From contig NZ_JACRMG010000022.1 of NCBI RefSeq assembly GCF_016219575.1, forward strand, positions 1 to 53,936: 53,936 nucleotides of DNA, read 5' to 3'. Below the pieces are notes generated by a model. That model saw nothing but the letters and a program-made list of their open reading frames with translations. It searched no databases and was not told the origin of the DNA. A program made the translations under genes and the position numbers. This DNA comes from Bradyrhizobium sp. (lineage in GTDB: Bacteria; Pseudomonadota; Alphaproteobacteria; Rhizobiales; Xanthobacteraceae). This document shows positions 43,016-51,886 of the stretch, piece by piece; position 1 is the stretch's first letter; every line of letters begins with the position of its first letter.

Positions 43016-45982
43016 TCAAATTCCGATGCCTCGGCCTCTGCCGATGTCGATGCCGTGAATGAAAGCCAATTCCTGGCCGAGCCGGCGGCCTGATTCGAAC
43101 GTGATGCCGAGTTCGATCTTGCGGTTGGTGAGGATGGACTCCAGTTGCGGATCGCGTTCGAGGCTTTTCGCCATGTCGCCCATCGCCGTGCGCGTCGCCG
43201 TGTAGCCGGACATGTCGCCGGCCTGATACTGGCGTTGGCTGGTGTGGTCGAGCTTCTGCCAGCGCTCCACGAAACGGTCAGCGCGGCGGCTCGGATTGGT
43301 ACGCAGTTCGGTTTCAAGCTGGAGCGCGCGGATGGCACGGGCAGAGTTGCCCGAAGCGGCTTCAAGGGCGAGTTCCGGGTTTTTCTTGTAGGCAGCTTCG
43401 GCGTCGTGCGAGCCATAGGGCCGCACCTCCTCGAAGACCTTGCGGGCCTCCTGCAATTCCTTCACCTGCTCCGGGCTGGCCTTGGCGCCCCGCTCCTGCA
43501 TATCGAAGATCGCAGCCACGGCCCGGGCATGGCGAACCAGCGCCTTCGTGCGGGCCTTGCGCAGCGCCGCTTCCGGGTCTTCCGCCGCCGTCCTTTCCGG
43601 CCTTTCCCGTTCCGGCCTTCGCGCGTCGTCCGGGCCAGGCACGGCGTCAGCGGACGGCCGCAGCCCTTCGAACATGCCGCGCATCTTCTCGGGCACGATC
43701 TTCCTGACAATTTCGGCGACACGCTCGCGGAAGGTAATGCCGCGCCGCTCGGCATAGCTCTGCGCCGGCTCGATCTGCTCGTAATCCGAGGCCATGTCCT
43801 TCGCGCGATCGCGCGACAGGGTGCGAACCAGCCGATCCTGACCGGCGAAGTCATCGTGGCCGTAGTGCAGGTCCATGCCGTCGCGGTGCCGCGACAGCGC
43901 GACATAGCTGGCATGGGCGTCCATGCCCGGGGTCGCCAGCACATGGGTGCGGTCCACTGTCATGCCCTGCGCCTTGTGGATCGTCGCCGCATAGCCATGG
44001 TCGATCCGGCTATAATCCCTGAGGTCGAAGGCTACGGATCGGCCATCGTCGGTGCGCACGGTCATGGATTGCGGGCTGACTTGCTCGATGGTCCCGAGTG
44101 TGCCGTTCTTCACGCCAAGGCCGCGCTCGTTTTGCAGAAACATGACGCGATCCCTGCTGGCGAAGTTTCTCGCGCCGCGCTCGACCGTCACACGCACCTC
44201 ATCGCCCAGATCACCCGCAGTCCGCATCCGCTCGCGCGCTGCCTCGTTCAGCGCGCGAACCTCGTCATTGGTATGGGTCAGGATGATCCGGCTATTGTCC
44301 GGCGACGCCTGCCGGTCGCGGTCCCAGCGATCGATCAGATCGCCGCGCGCCTGTTCGCGGGTTTGAGCACCATGCACCATGCCGCGGGAGCGATAGGCGT
44401 CAAGCGCATTACCGGTTTTGCCATCGGCGAGATCGCGCGTAGCCTCGCGCTGCCAGTCCTGCCGCTGGCGGCGCACTTCGCCGATTTTCGCTCCGCCGTG
44501 ACGCTCATGGATCGACCGGAACGCCGCGCCCGCTTCTATTGCTTGCAGCTGTTTTGGATCGCCGATCAGGACGACCTTTGCGCCGGCTTCGGCAGCACGG
44601 GATAGGACGCGCTCCAACTGGCGCGTGCCGGCCATGCCCGCCTCATCGATGACAAGCACATCGCGGGTTGTAAGCCCGTCGCGACCCTGTTGCCAGCCAT
44701 GTTCCATGCTGGCAATGGTGCGCGACGCAATGCCCGATCCGCTTTCGAGGTTTTGTGCGGCGATGCCGGACAGCGCCACCCCCTGGACCTCATAGCCGGC
44801 CGCCTCCCACGCCTCCCGCGCCACGCCCAGCATCGCGCTCTTTCCCGTTCCGGCATGGCCGACCACGATCCCAAGATCGCGCCCGTCCGTGACATGCGCC
44901 AGCGCGTCGGCCTGCTCGCCTGAAAGGACAAGACCGCGCGCTTCCGCACGCGCAAGAGCCGCCCGCTTGTCGGTGCCGTTCACCTCATGGCATTCCCGTT
45001 CTGCCATAAGTCCGACGGCGCGGTGCAGGCGCTGTTCGGCCTCAATCATCTCGCGCGTGGTGAAGCGATCCTCGCCGCGAGCGTCCTTGCCGAGTTCGAC
45101 CAGATTTGGCGCGCTACGCACAGCGCCCACGACATCGTTGAACTGGTCGATCCCGTCGCTATGTCGGTGCGCGAAGACAGCCATGTCGCGGTGCGTGAAG
45201 GTCGATTGCTGATGGGTGATTGCGTCCAGTGCGATGAAAGGATTGGCGATGATCCGCGCGCCGTTGTTGCGCGCGATCTCGCGGTGCATCTCCGCGCGGT
45301 CGGCGGCCTCGACCCCTTCGCCCTCGATCCGTTGCGCCGGCGCACCGATCTTGCTTTGCGGCTCCAGCGCAATGCCCTGCGCCTCGAAGCTGCGATGGTC
45401 GATCCGCGCGTCGATATCGAGTTCGGCCAGCCTTTCGTTGGCAAGCGCGGCCCAGCGTTCCCGCCAACGCTCGACCATCTCGGTGCGGTTCCAGTCCCGC
45501 ACCTTCGGACCAAAGCCGCCGTTCTCGTCGCCATCTACGTTCACTTGGCGCATGGTCAGCATGACATGGGCATGGGGTTTGGGCATGCCGTCCTCGATCA
45601 TGTCCCAGTGCACATTGAGGTCGGCAATCATCCCCAAACCTACGAACTCGGCCCGCACAAAGTCGCGGGCGAGCTCAATGCCCTGAGCCTGGGTCATCTC
45701 GCGTGGAAGCGCGAATTCGACCTCTCGGGCAAGCTGTGCGTCCTTGCGCATCTCGAACGCCTCGACATCGTTCCACAGCCGCTCGCGGTCGCTCCATGCC
45801 TCCGGCGCATTTTCAGGCAGCATCACCTCGGAATGGACGACGCCACGCTTGGCCGAAAAGTCGTGGTTGCGCTCAAGTCGCTCGTCGCGCAGCCGCGAGC
45901 CCGAGCGATAGGCGGCTGACGCCACCGCGCTGGAGCCGGCCTTGCGGCCAATGACCTTGACGTGAAGATGATAGATCGCCAT
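43016..45982 (-). CDS. traA: Ti-type conjugative relaxase-helicase TraA
   Basis: 988 residues. The N-terminal MobQ/MobA-type relaxase (about 1-260) begins MAIYHLHVKVIGRKAGSSAV and has the metal-binding His cluster in KPHAHVMLTMR. The RecD-like helicase follows, with Walker A GHAGTGKSAML and Walker B VLVIDEAGMAG, and a late motif TIHKAQGMTVDRTHVL. The charged C-terminal tail is at about 740-988. It nicks oriT and unwinds DNA for transfer. ATG 45982 matches the family start; the frame extends 32 residues into the oriT region without similarity. It is divergent from traC-traD. Confidence 0.93.
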   Translation of the reverse strand: MAIYHLHVKVIGRKAGSSAVASAAYRSGSRLRDERLERNHDFSAKRGVVHSEVMLPENAPEAWSDRERLWNDVEAFEMRKDAQLAREVEFALPREMTQAQGIELARDFVRAEFVGLGMIADLNVHWDMIEDGMPKPHAHVMLTMRQVNVDGDENGGFGPKVRDWNRTEMVERWRERWAALANERLAELDIDARIDHRSFEAQGIALEPQSKIGAPAQRIEGEGVEAADRAEMHREIARNNGARIIANPFIALDAITHQQSTFTHRDMAVFAHRHSDGIDQFNDVVGAVRSAPNLVELGKDARGEDRFTTREMIEAEQRLHRAVGLMAERECHEVNGTDKRAALARAEARGLVLSGEQADALAHVTDGRDLGIVVGHAGTGKSAMLGVAREAWEAAGYEVQGVALSGIAAQNLESGSGIASRTIASMEHGWQQGRDGLTTRDVLVIDEAGMAGTRQLERVLSRAAEAGAKVVLIGDPKQLQAIEAGAAFRSIHERHGGAKIGEVRRQRQDWQREATRDLADGKTGNALDAYRSRGMVHGAQTREQARGDLIDRWDRDRQASPDNSRIILTHTNDEVRALNEAARERMRTAGDLGDEVRVTVERGARNFASRDRVMFLQNERGLGVKNGTLGTIEQVSPQSMTVRTDDGRSVAFDLRDYSRIDHGYAATIHKAQGMTVDRTHVLATPGMDAHASYVALSRHRDGMDLHYGHDDFAGQDRLVRTLSRDRAKDMASDYEQIEPAQSYAERRGITFRERVAEIVRKIVPEKMRGMFEGLRPSADAVPGPDDARRPERERPERTAAEDPEAALRKARTKALVRHARAVAAIFDMQERGAKASPEQVKELQEARKVFEEVRPYGSHDAEAAYKKNPELALEAASGNSARAIRALQLETELRTNPSRRADRFVERWQKLDHTSQRQYQAGDMSGYTATRTAMGDMAKSLERDPQLESILTNRKIELGITFESGRRLGQELAFIHGIDIGRGRGIGI

Positions 45983-46012
45983 CGCGACCGGATCAGTGGC
46001 ACAGCGAAGCGC

Positions 46013-46043
46013 ACGTCGGAACGACGTATAAGCGCGCCCTCCC
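46013..46043 (+). other. Origin of transfer (oriT) with nick core
   Basis: ACGTCG (46013-46018) and CGACGT (46022-46027) form a perfect inverted repeat around GAA. TATAAGCGCGCCCTCCC (46027-46043) follows at once. RSF1010-type oriT has TAAGTGCGCCCTCCC at the same place beside its inverted repeat, so there is one base change. It lies between divergent traA and traC, where oriT is found in Ti-type systems. Confidence 0.7.
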
Positions 46044-46153
46044 TCGAAAAATTCTCGGGCGGGATTACACCGTCTCAAACCGTCCCGGCGACCTTACAGC
46101 ATTATGCCCAAGGCTCAACTATCATCCCTTCATCAACATTGCTGGAGAATGTG

Positions 46154-46480
46154 ATGCGCAAGCCGCGGGATTTCGACGGGGAACTGAAAGCGCTTCAAGA
46201 CAAGGCCCGCGACCTCAAGAGCCGCAAGGTACAGCAGCTCGGCGAACTGGTCATCGCCACCGGGGCAGATAGCCTCAGCGCTGACGAACTGGCGGGCGCG
46301 CTGATCGTGCTGGCTGAGACAAAGGACGTTGGAAAGAGGGAGGCCTGGGCGAAGCGCGGGGCCGCGTTTTTTCAGAGCCGGTCGCGGCGAACAACACCGG
46401 CAGCTGACCGCCACGCTGGCGGCGCTCGGGCGCAACCGGGCGGCGCGCAACCGTCAACAGGCAGCAAGGGCGCGGCATGA
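46154..46480 (+). CDS. traC: Conjugal transfer protein TraC
   Basis: About 108 residues. The start MRKPRDFDGELKALQDKARD and the DELAGALIVLAETKD segment match Ti-type TraC, a small accessory relaxosome protein. The C-terminus is low-complexity (Arg/Gly/Ala). GTG 46151 is in frame just before the ATG. It is followed one base later by traD; together they form the leftward half of the divergent relaxosome region. Confidence 0.8.
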   Translation: MRKPRDFDGELKALQDKARDLKSRKVQQLGELVIATGADSLSADELAGALIVLAETKDVGKREAWAKRGAAFFQSRSRRTTPAADRHAGGARAQPGGAQPSTGSKGAA

Positions 46481-46481
46481 C

Positions 46482-46742
46482 ATGCGCACCTGGCAAGTCG
46501 AGCGCCGCAAGCGCACGCGGCACCTGATCGAACTGGGCGGCCTCGTCGTCAAGGCTCGTGTCGTGGACCTAACCGGCGATGATCGCGCCACCATCCTTGG
46601 CGCGCTGCTTTGGATGGCTGACAAGCTCCAAAGCGATCAGGGCGAACAGGCGCGCGAGCTATGGGCCGCAAAGGGGAAGCAAGCGTTCGAGGCGGACCCG
46701 GCAACACACAAGGGGGCAGATCAAACTGTTTCAGCAGTTTGA
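46482..46742 (+). CDS. traD: Conjugal transfer protein TraD
   Basis: About 86 residues: MRTWQVERRKRTRHLIELGG, then LVVKARVVDLTGDDRATILG and LLWMADKL, matching the short Ti-type TraD. It probably assists the relaxosome. It lies 1 base after traC. The next gene in Ti-type clusters, traG, is absent. Confidence 0.8.
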   Translation: MRTWQVERRKRTRHLIELGGLVVKARVVDLTGDDRATILGALLWMADKLQSDQGEQARELWAAKGKQAFEADPATHKGADQTVSAV

Positions 46743-47152
46743 TGCACGACAATGTCATGTCAGCCGAGCGACTGCGTGCGCGGAGCGTCGTTCGAGCATG
46801 CGATGGGCGCTGGAAGCGTGGCGACGGAACTCGCGATCCGCCAAAAGGATAACTTGCTTCGCGGGCTCGTAGATACAAGATTGTGGTTGCCACCCCACCA
46901 GCCGATGCGCAAACATCAGTTATGTCTCGCCTGAGGCCGCGGCTGGCGGTGTCTTCGGCCTTGTCGAAGAAGGCGTCCACTAAACCGGCAGCAGCTCAAC
47001 CTCAACCTTGTGGCTTTCCGTTGCAATTTCCCACCTTGTCATCTGCCGATGCACAAGCCGAACCCCCGAACTGCCAAGGCAATAGCAACCGGCGTGGAGT
47101 GGATGCGAGTTGCTGATATAAGGTGCAAATCTTCTTCGAGAGCTGGGTTATC
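46743..47152. other. Non-coding or decayed stretch after traD
   Basis: No intact gene. A 20-codon open segment at 46912-46983 (SPEAAAGGVFGLVEEG) faintly recalls the C-terminal region of IlvD/Edd dehydratases, but it is too short to call. The traG expected after traD is missing. This is probably a scar of deletions. Confidence 0.4.
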
Positions 47153-47382
47153 GTGAAGCGGAATTCCGTCCGACAGACCGTCGAGCAAGTCTCGAAGCGG
47201 AGATCGCGCAGAGACACCAAAGTCGTGCTGTCCGAATTGAATGTGAAGCGGATCAAAGCCGGCATCTCGATCGAGAATCTCGCCCAGGACATCGCCCATT
47301 GCGGAAACTGCTGCTCTACGTCCAGCGGATACTCGATGCCGAGGGCCACACAATCACTTTGCAAACTGTTTGCAGCCCATAA
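47153..47382 (+). pseudogene. ParB-like partition protein fragment, frameshifted
   Basis: From GTG 47153 the frame reads KRNSVRQTVEQVSKRRSRRD, then VVLSELNVKRIKAGISIENL and AQDIA. This resembles the N-terminal end of ParB-like nucleases found on mobilizable elements. Near 47300 similarity jumps to another frame (LLLYVQRILDAEGHTITL), so a frameshift is likely, and the gene stops long before a full ParB length. Family call is from memory of the motif and is tentative. Confidence 0.45.
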
Positions 47383-47643
47383 CCGCAGCCGCCTAATCGG
47401 CCAGGCCGTCACCAAAATTTAGCGATAGCTCAGATCACTGCACGGAAAAACGCGTCGCACGATTTTTCCGATGCCGTCCAAGCGCTTTACAAACGGCTAC
47501 GGCTGGAAGGCAAGACGTAATCTGGGTCCATGCTTTGTTGAGGTTAGCTTGAACTGTTGGACTGTCTAAGGACAACACCGCGCAGACTGCAACGCAGGTC
47601 TCCTCCTCGAGGGGAGGGGCGACGGCTCGTCAAGTTGAAGCCA

Positions 47644-47910
47644 CTACCGCTGCGAGATGATCAGCGAAGCCATCCGGATCGTGTACTGGTTGAGTGTTTC
47701 AGCCATGAACGGCAAGGCGAGCAGGAAACCGATGAACGTGGCAATGATCTTTGGCACAAATATGAGAGTTTGCTCTTGGATCTGGGTCAGAGCTTGGATC
47801 AGTGATATAGCCACACCAACAACAGTACCGATCACCAAGAGTGGCGCTGAGATCACGACGACTGCGAGGATCGCGTCTCGCGCTGTCTCGACTACCTCGA
47901 TCCCGGTCAT
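47644..47910 (-). CDS. fliQ: Flagellar export apparatus protein FliQ, isolated copy
   Basis: 88 residues, full length for FliQ, an inner-membrane subunit of the flagellar type III export gate. Two hydrophobic helices are present (ILAVVVISAPLLVIGTVVGV and LIFVPKIIATFIGFLLALPF), with ALTQIQEQTL between them. ATG 47910 gives the family start MTGIEVVETARDAI. No other flagellar or secretion gene is in view, so it is either a displaced copy or the edge of a lost cluster. The 260 bases before it (47383-47643) hold no gene I can support. Confidence 0.85.
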   Translation of the reverse strand: MTGIEVVETARDAILAVVVISAPLLVIGTVVGVAISLIQALTQIQEQTLIFVPKIIATFIGFLLALPFMAETLNQYTIRMASLIISQR

Positions 47911-48092
47911 GCGTCCTCTTGACGACGTGATTCGCTGCCTCACCCTACATCCTTTCCGACACTAGCCCAATTCGAATCCATTCGACCGTGCGCTGCGAAT
48001 CGCCTCCTAGACCAATTCCTCTGGCTGTTTCTGGTAGATTGGCTGCTCCGAGGCGTGGCCGAGCTATCGCCGAATCTTGGTGATGGAAGGGA

Positions 48093-48475
48093 TCAGGCGG
48101 CAGCGGCTTGTGCTTGCGATCTGACGACCTCAATTCCGTCGGCGAACTTTACACCGAGGATGACTTTCGGCAACTGGTTATGACTATCGAGCCGACGCCA
48201 ACTTTTCTCGGCGGCCTCGGCGAGCTTGAAGATCATGGCGAGCGCGGTCTTATTCGACAGACCGCCCTTGGAGCGTACCGCGCGGCGGCGCTCCGTCGCG
48301 AACGAGCTATCGATCACACTCGTCGTGCGCAGATGCTTCCAGTGCTCAGCAGGGAAGTCGTAGAAAGCCGGCAACGCTTCGCGATCCTTGACCAGGCGCG
48401 CGACCGCCTTGTCGTATTTGACGCCCCAGTTTCGACGAAGGCGTCAAACGCCGCCAGCGCGACTGGAAAGTTGAA
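48093..48475 (-). pseudogene. IS256-family transposase C-terminal remnant
   Basis: The last ~93 residues are readable: FYDFPAEHWKHLRTT, then LSNKTALAMIFKLAEAAEKS and LPKVILGVKFADGIEV, typical of mutator-type (IS256) transposases. Upstream, AAFDAFVET continues only after a one-base frameshift near 48426. The N-terminal two thirds are missing, so it is inactive. Confidence 0.8.
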
Positions 48476-48654
48476 CTCGGTGAACGTGTTGTCTTCGCCT
48501 GCTTCGCGCTGAAGCGGGTCTATCGAAATATTCCGGGGCCTGGGCAGGATGGTGAAGATCATGAATCTTCGGGGCGACCGGCATCTATTTGCAAGCAGGT
48601 GCGCTACATTCGAGCGGTGCGTATTATTTTTTTCTGGTGCATGTCATTGGGTAT

Positions 48655-49693
48655 TTCGGGCCGCCTGCGTCCCACAGCTCATCCAGCAATGGCAGGTGCG
48701 GTTCAAGTGAACTCTGCCGGTTCTCTCACCGCGGGCGATCTGCCGAACGAGTTTGCGGCTGTGGCTGGTGCGGCGCACAATCCCCTTGATAGGGGTCCCT
48801 TCGCTGACAAGCCGCATGATTGCCGCATTGATCTCTTCACGCCGCAGATAGCCCTGATACTGCAGTCGTTCTGCGCAAGTGAGCAGGTCCGGATTGATCG
48901 TGGTGGCACCGATTGCGGTACGGATCGCCCGCAACGATTTGCGGACAGAAACCAGAAAAGTCGAACTCGCGTTTTCCATCAGGTGCCAGCGATCGGCGAT
49001 CTGAATGGCCTTGGGCAACGCCTCCGCGACCGCCTCGCGATAGCCGCCACCGCGGCCGCGCGCTTGACCCCGGCATACTTGAAAAGCCTGGCCTGCACCG
49101 TTGCATTCTCGCGAACGGGCAACAGTGCTACGATCCGCCGCCGCTCCAGATCGCACACGATCGTTCCATAGCGATGGTTCTTCCGGAAGGCCCAGTCATC
49201 GATGTCGATGGCAGTCAGAGGCTCAGTCCGCGGGCAGGTCCGTCGCCGGACGACCTTCAGTAAGGTATAATTGCTCACCGGCAGGATCAGCCGCTTGCCG
49301 AAAGCTGCTGCCGGCCTGCCACCGAGCGCCAAACCGAGGTACTGGACGATGCATTCCAGCCGCGCCGTTCGGCGCGACCGCACTGGAAGAACCTCGTCGC
49401 CAAACCGCTCGGCAAAGATCTGTCGACGGCGATTGCGGACCTCACAGACGAACCGTCGCGTGATCACGCGCGGACGTACATGCCGCGCTGGGCAGGTCTG
49501 CCATCTGCCTGCTGTAGCGACTGTGAATGCGGCGCGACGCCACTCCGCACAACGGACACTCGGCCATGCCGGCTCGCAATCGGACAGCAAAGATAATCGA
49601 GTCAGATGAATCATATACGCTCTCAACCGCCAACCCGCGCGCCACAAGGGATGATGTTTGGAAATCGGTTCGCATGATGCTGATTCCCTCCAT
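48655..49693 (-). pseudogene. ISL3-family transposase, frameshifted
   Basis: The N-terminal zinc-finger part (AECPLCGVASRRIHSRYSRQ) starts near 49675. The family core AIDIDDWAFRKNHRYGTIV, with the catalytic Asp region, and ADRWHLMENASS follow in other frames. Frameshifts are needed near 49490, near 49055 and near 48700, and the C-terminal end is cut off. It is a dead insertion sequence. Confidence 0.8.
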
Positions 49694-49862
49694 CGGAGAA
49701 CCGCGACTCGCCAGTCAAATTCATCAAAAGTGAGTCTGAGCCAATATTGCAGGCCAAATGACAGGCTCACGTCGGCGTGAGCTTGTAACCGGCGAACGAT
49801 TTGCTCCGAAATCACCATTAGGAGCGCGCATGAGGCGCCTCAAAAAATGATGGAGCCGGACA

Positions 49863-50177
49863 ATGTCAACGGAACGCCGTCTCACGATTTCACTCTTGTT
49901 GCCGATTGTTGCCATCTCGGCAGCGGCTCAAGCCGGAACGACGATCTCAGGCAATCGGTATTGGCCAAGCGAGGTCAGACCGAGCACATACAGGGCGGGT
50001 CACTCTCAAAGCGACCTGAGCTATGCACTAGCGTCCGGCAGAGCAACGCCGCGTCCTCAAGCCGCGACGAAAGTGGGTTCCCATGCAGCAGCGCCGACGC
50101 CAATTGGCGGCGGCAGATGCGTCTGGCGATATCAAGGTGGCCCGAAATCACCGATGACATGCGCCAGAGAGAGATGA
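49863..50177 (+). CDS. Small secreted protein of unknown function
   Basis: 104 residues. A clear signal peptide (RRLTISLLLPIVAISAAAQA) leads to a short mature part starting GTTISGNRYWPSEV and ending WRYQGGPKSPMTCARER. GGAG lies nine bases upstream of the ATG. I do not know its family. It lies just after the insertion-sequence remnants and before the copper cluster. Confidence 0.55.
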   Translation: MSTERRLTISLLLPIVAISAAAQAGTTISGNRYWPSEVRPSTYRAGHSQSDLSYALASGRATPRPQAATKVGSHAAAPTPIGGGRCVWRYQGGPKSPMTCARER

Positions 50178-50205
50178 TGCGCGCGCCATCCAAGATGCGG
50201 GCGAA

Positions 50206-50557
50206 TCATCGACGAGCGTCCAGAGCCCCCTCGAAATCGCGCCTCCGGGAGGTCGGCGTGGTGCCCTCCTTTGCCTCGTCGAGGTACTGCTGCGGCGCCG
50301 CCTCGAATTTAGTGCGGCAACCGGCGGAGCAGAAATGGTAAGTCACGTCTCGGTAGTCCAAGCTTGCTCGTTTCCGGATCGACGCTCATCCCGCAGACCG
50401 CGTCGACGACAGCGGCTGCAGCGTGGTGATGATAGTCGTGGCCACCGCTCGCGCCGCCGCAGCATCCGCGTTTTGCGACCGGCGCTTCAGGCCTGGCAGG
50501 CGTCTTCGCGGAGCATCCGCAGCCGCCTTCGGATTTGGCTTTTTGATTCTCGGCCAT
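50206..50557 (-). pseudogene. YHS-domain metal protein, frameshifted
   Basis: From ATG 50557 comes a Cys/His-rich leader (EGGCGCSAKTPA, RGCCGGASGGHDYHHH) and the YHS start DAVCGMSVDPETSK. The domain continues only in another frame (DYRDVTYHFCSAGCRTKFEA), so a frameshift lies near 50360. YHS domains with this leader precede copper/silver or mercury P-type ATPases or stand alone as metal chaperones; no ATPase part follows here. It is divergent from csoR with 26 bases between starts. Confidence 0.75.
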
Positions 50558-50583
50558 CTCGGCCTCCATGCCTATCTTGAGGC

Positions 50584-50854
50584 ATGCGAAAAGACGTCAA
50601 GGCGTCCTGCCAAAAATGGCTCAGTCGGATCGAAGGCCGGGTGCGTGGCCTGTCCAAGATGGTGGACGAGGACCGCTACTGCATCGATATCGTGACCCAA
50701 ATTTCGACCGTCCGCGCCGCGCTGGGTGGAAGAAAAACTCCTGAAGGATCATATCGCCCATTGCGTAGAACACGCGATCGCGAGCGGCGACAAAACGGAC
50801 CAGCGCAAAAAGATCGCAGAAATCATGACCGTCGTCGGAAGGGTCGGCAGATGA
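50584..50854 (+). pseudogene. csoR: CsoR-type copper-sensing repressor, frameshifted
   Basis: The first half reads MRKDVKASCQKWLSRIEGRV and MVDEDRYCIDIVTQIS, the CsoR start with the first copper-binding Cys. After about 50722 the rest (VEEKLLKDHIAHCVEHAIAS, with the His and Cys ligands) is in another frame, consistent with loss of 2 or 5 bases. If real, the repressor is dead and copper control is lost. It would normally regulate the divergent YHS gene. Confidence 0.8.
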
Positions 50855-50960
50855 TTGAGGAACTTTCGGGCTCGTCAAAGGTTCCGCCTTGGCGCGGGCG
50901 CGGTTTGTCTCTAGGCTCTCGAGCCACCGCCCACCGAGCGGTAGGGAATCCGGACGAGCG

Positions 50961-51437
50961 ATGCTGAACTGGCTGACCGGGAGTAGGAGATCGATGGCGG
51001 GGCGATTGCTCGCGCTGGTCTATCTGTTTTGCGTTCTGGCGCCGGCGATGTCATTTGCCTTCTCCGACGGTACCCGTGCCGGCCCGTGTCTGACCGAGGA
51101 TGAACACGGCATGGGCATCGTGCATGTGCACGAACATATCAGCGCGGTCGCGCAGCACGTCCAAGAGGACGGCCGTTCGCATGACCATGCGTCATCTGTC
51201 GTCGCTTCGGCGCCCGACGATGGGCAAACTGCTGCGGGATCGGATCCGGTTTCGTCTCCCGTGAATCATGACAAGTCCTTCGGCGGACAGTGTTGCGGCA
51301 TGATCTGCGTCAGCGCCTTGCCGGCCAAGCTGGCCGATATTCGGCCGCCCGCGCCGCGCACGATTTGTCTGTCGGCCAACTACCGTGCCGTCGCGGACAA
51401 CACACCCCCTCGACTCTACCGTCCCCCCATCGCCTGA
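50961..51437 (+). CDS. Hypothetical exported His-rich protein of the copper cluster
   Basis: 158 residues from ATG 50961, with a signal-like hydrophobic segment (GRLLALVYLFCVLAPAMSFA). A His-rich middle (HVHEHISAVAQHVQEDGRSH) and a Cys pair (GQCCGMICVS) near the end are typical of small proteins in copper-resistance clusters. I do not know the family name. A second in-frame ATG (MAGRLL) is a possible start. Confidence 0.6.
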   Translation: MLNWLTGSRRSMAGRLLALVYLFCVLAPAMSFAFSDGTRAGPCLTEDEHGMGIVHVHEHISAVAQHVQEDGRSHDHASSVVASAPDDGQTAAGSDPVSSPVNHDKSFGGQCCGMICVSALPAKLADIRPPAPRTICLSANYRAVADNTPPRLYRPPIA

Positions 51438-51663
51438 ACTGACCGCCAAGACGCGGTGCCGGCCCTTTAGGACGCGCGCACCTGTGGTCCATCCTCAGTC
51501 CGGGGGAAACCTAGATGCGTGCGCAGCACGAGGTGAAGTCCGACGCCGTTCGGTGGCTGGAAAGGTATTCAAGTTCAGATCGGGTCTGCTCGCGGCAGCA
51601 TCCGTCGCGGCGTTCGGGCCGGGCGGTGCCTGCCTGTTCTCGGTCACGAAGATCCGGTAAGAA

Positions 51664-51846
51664 ATGGCCCGCGACGACTACCGGGACCCGGGTCCGTACA
51701 AGAATCCGCCAGGAACGGTCGCATACGAAGTCGATGCGCCGGCCGCGGCGGCTCCACGCCGGAATGGCGGCAAGGACGAGGGCGGGACAACGCAAATGAA
51801 GGGCGCATGAAAAGGCATGAAGGGCATGAACATGAAGGACATGTGA
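51664..51846 (+). pseudogene. Decayed copper-resistance gene end, Met-rich tail
   Basis: The frame reads ARDDYRDPGPYKNPPGTVAY, then PRRNGGKDEGG and a Met/Lys tail (MKGMNMKDM) after one in-frame stop at 51808. The Met-rich tail recalls copper-binding C-termini. The stretch before it (51438-51663) has a signal-like run in the same frame but no start I trust. Parent protein not identified. Confidence 0.35.
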
Positions 51847-51886
51847 CCCGGACGCTTTCGAAACCAACATCAAAGAGGAGAAGACG

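Larger units (their letters stand above)
42374..47382. mobile_element. Mobilizable-element remnant next to tRNA-Arg
   Basis: The stretch directly after the tRNA carries AlpA, TraA, oriT, TraC, TraD and a broken ParB-like gene, a typical integrative mobilizable gene set. No integrase, coupling protein (TraG) or type IV secretion gene is visible, and I could not find a second copy of the tRNA 3' end that would mark the far boundary. The right edge given is only the end of the ParB-like remnant. It is best read as an immobilised or partly deleted element. Confidence 0.55.

Noticed and set aside
46912..46983. A 20-codon stretch recalling IlvD/Edd dehydratases
   Set aside because: Too short and with no flanking similarity; mentioned only in the region note.
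47002..47415. Two minus-strand frames of about 105-137 codons over the ParB-like fragment
   Set aside because: No ribosome site or motif; the plus strand gives the better family-like sequence.
47965..47985. TTCGAATCC as a second attachment copy of the tRNA-Arg T-loop
   Set aside because: Only nine bases match the tRNA; expected by chance in a sequence of this size.
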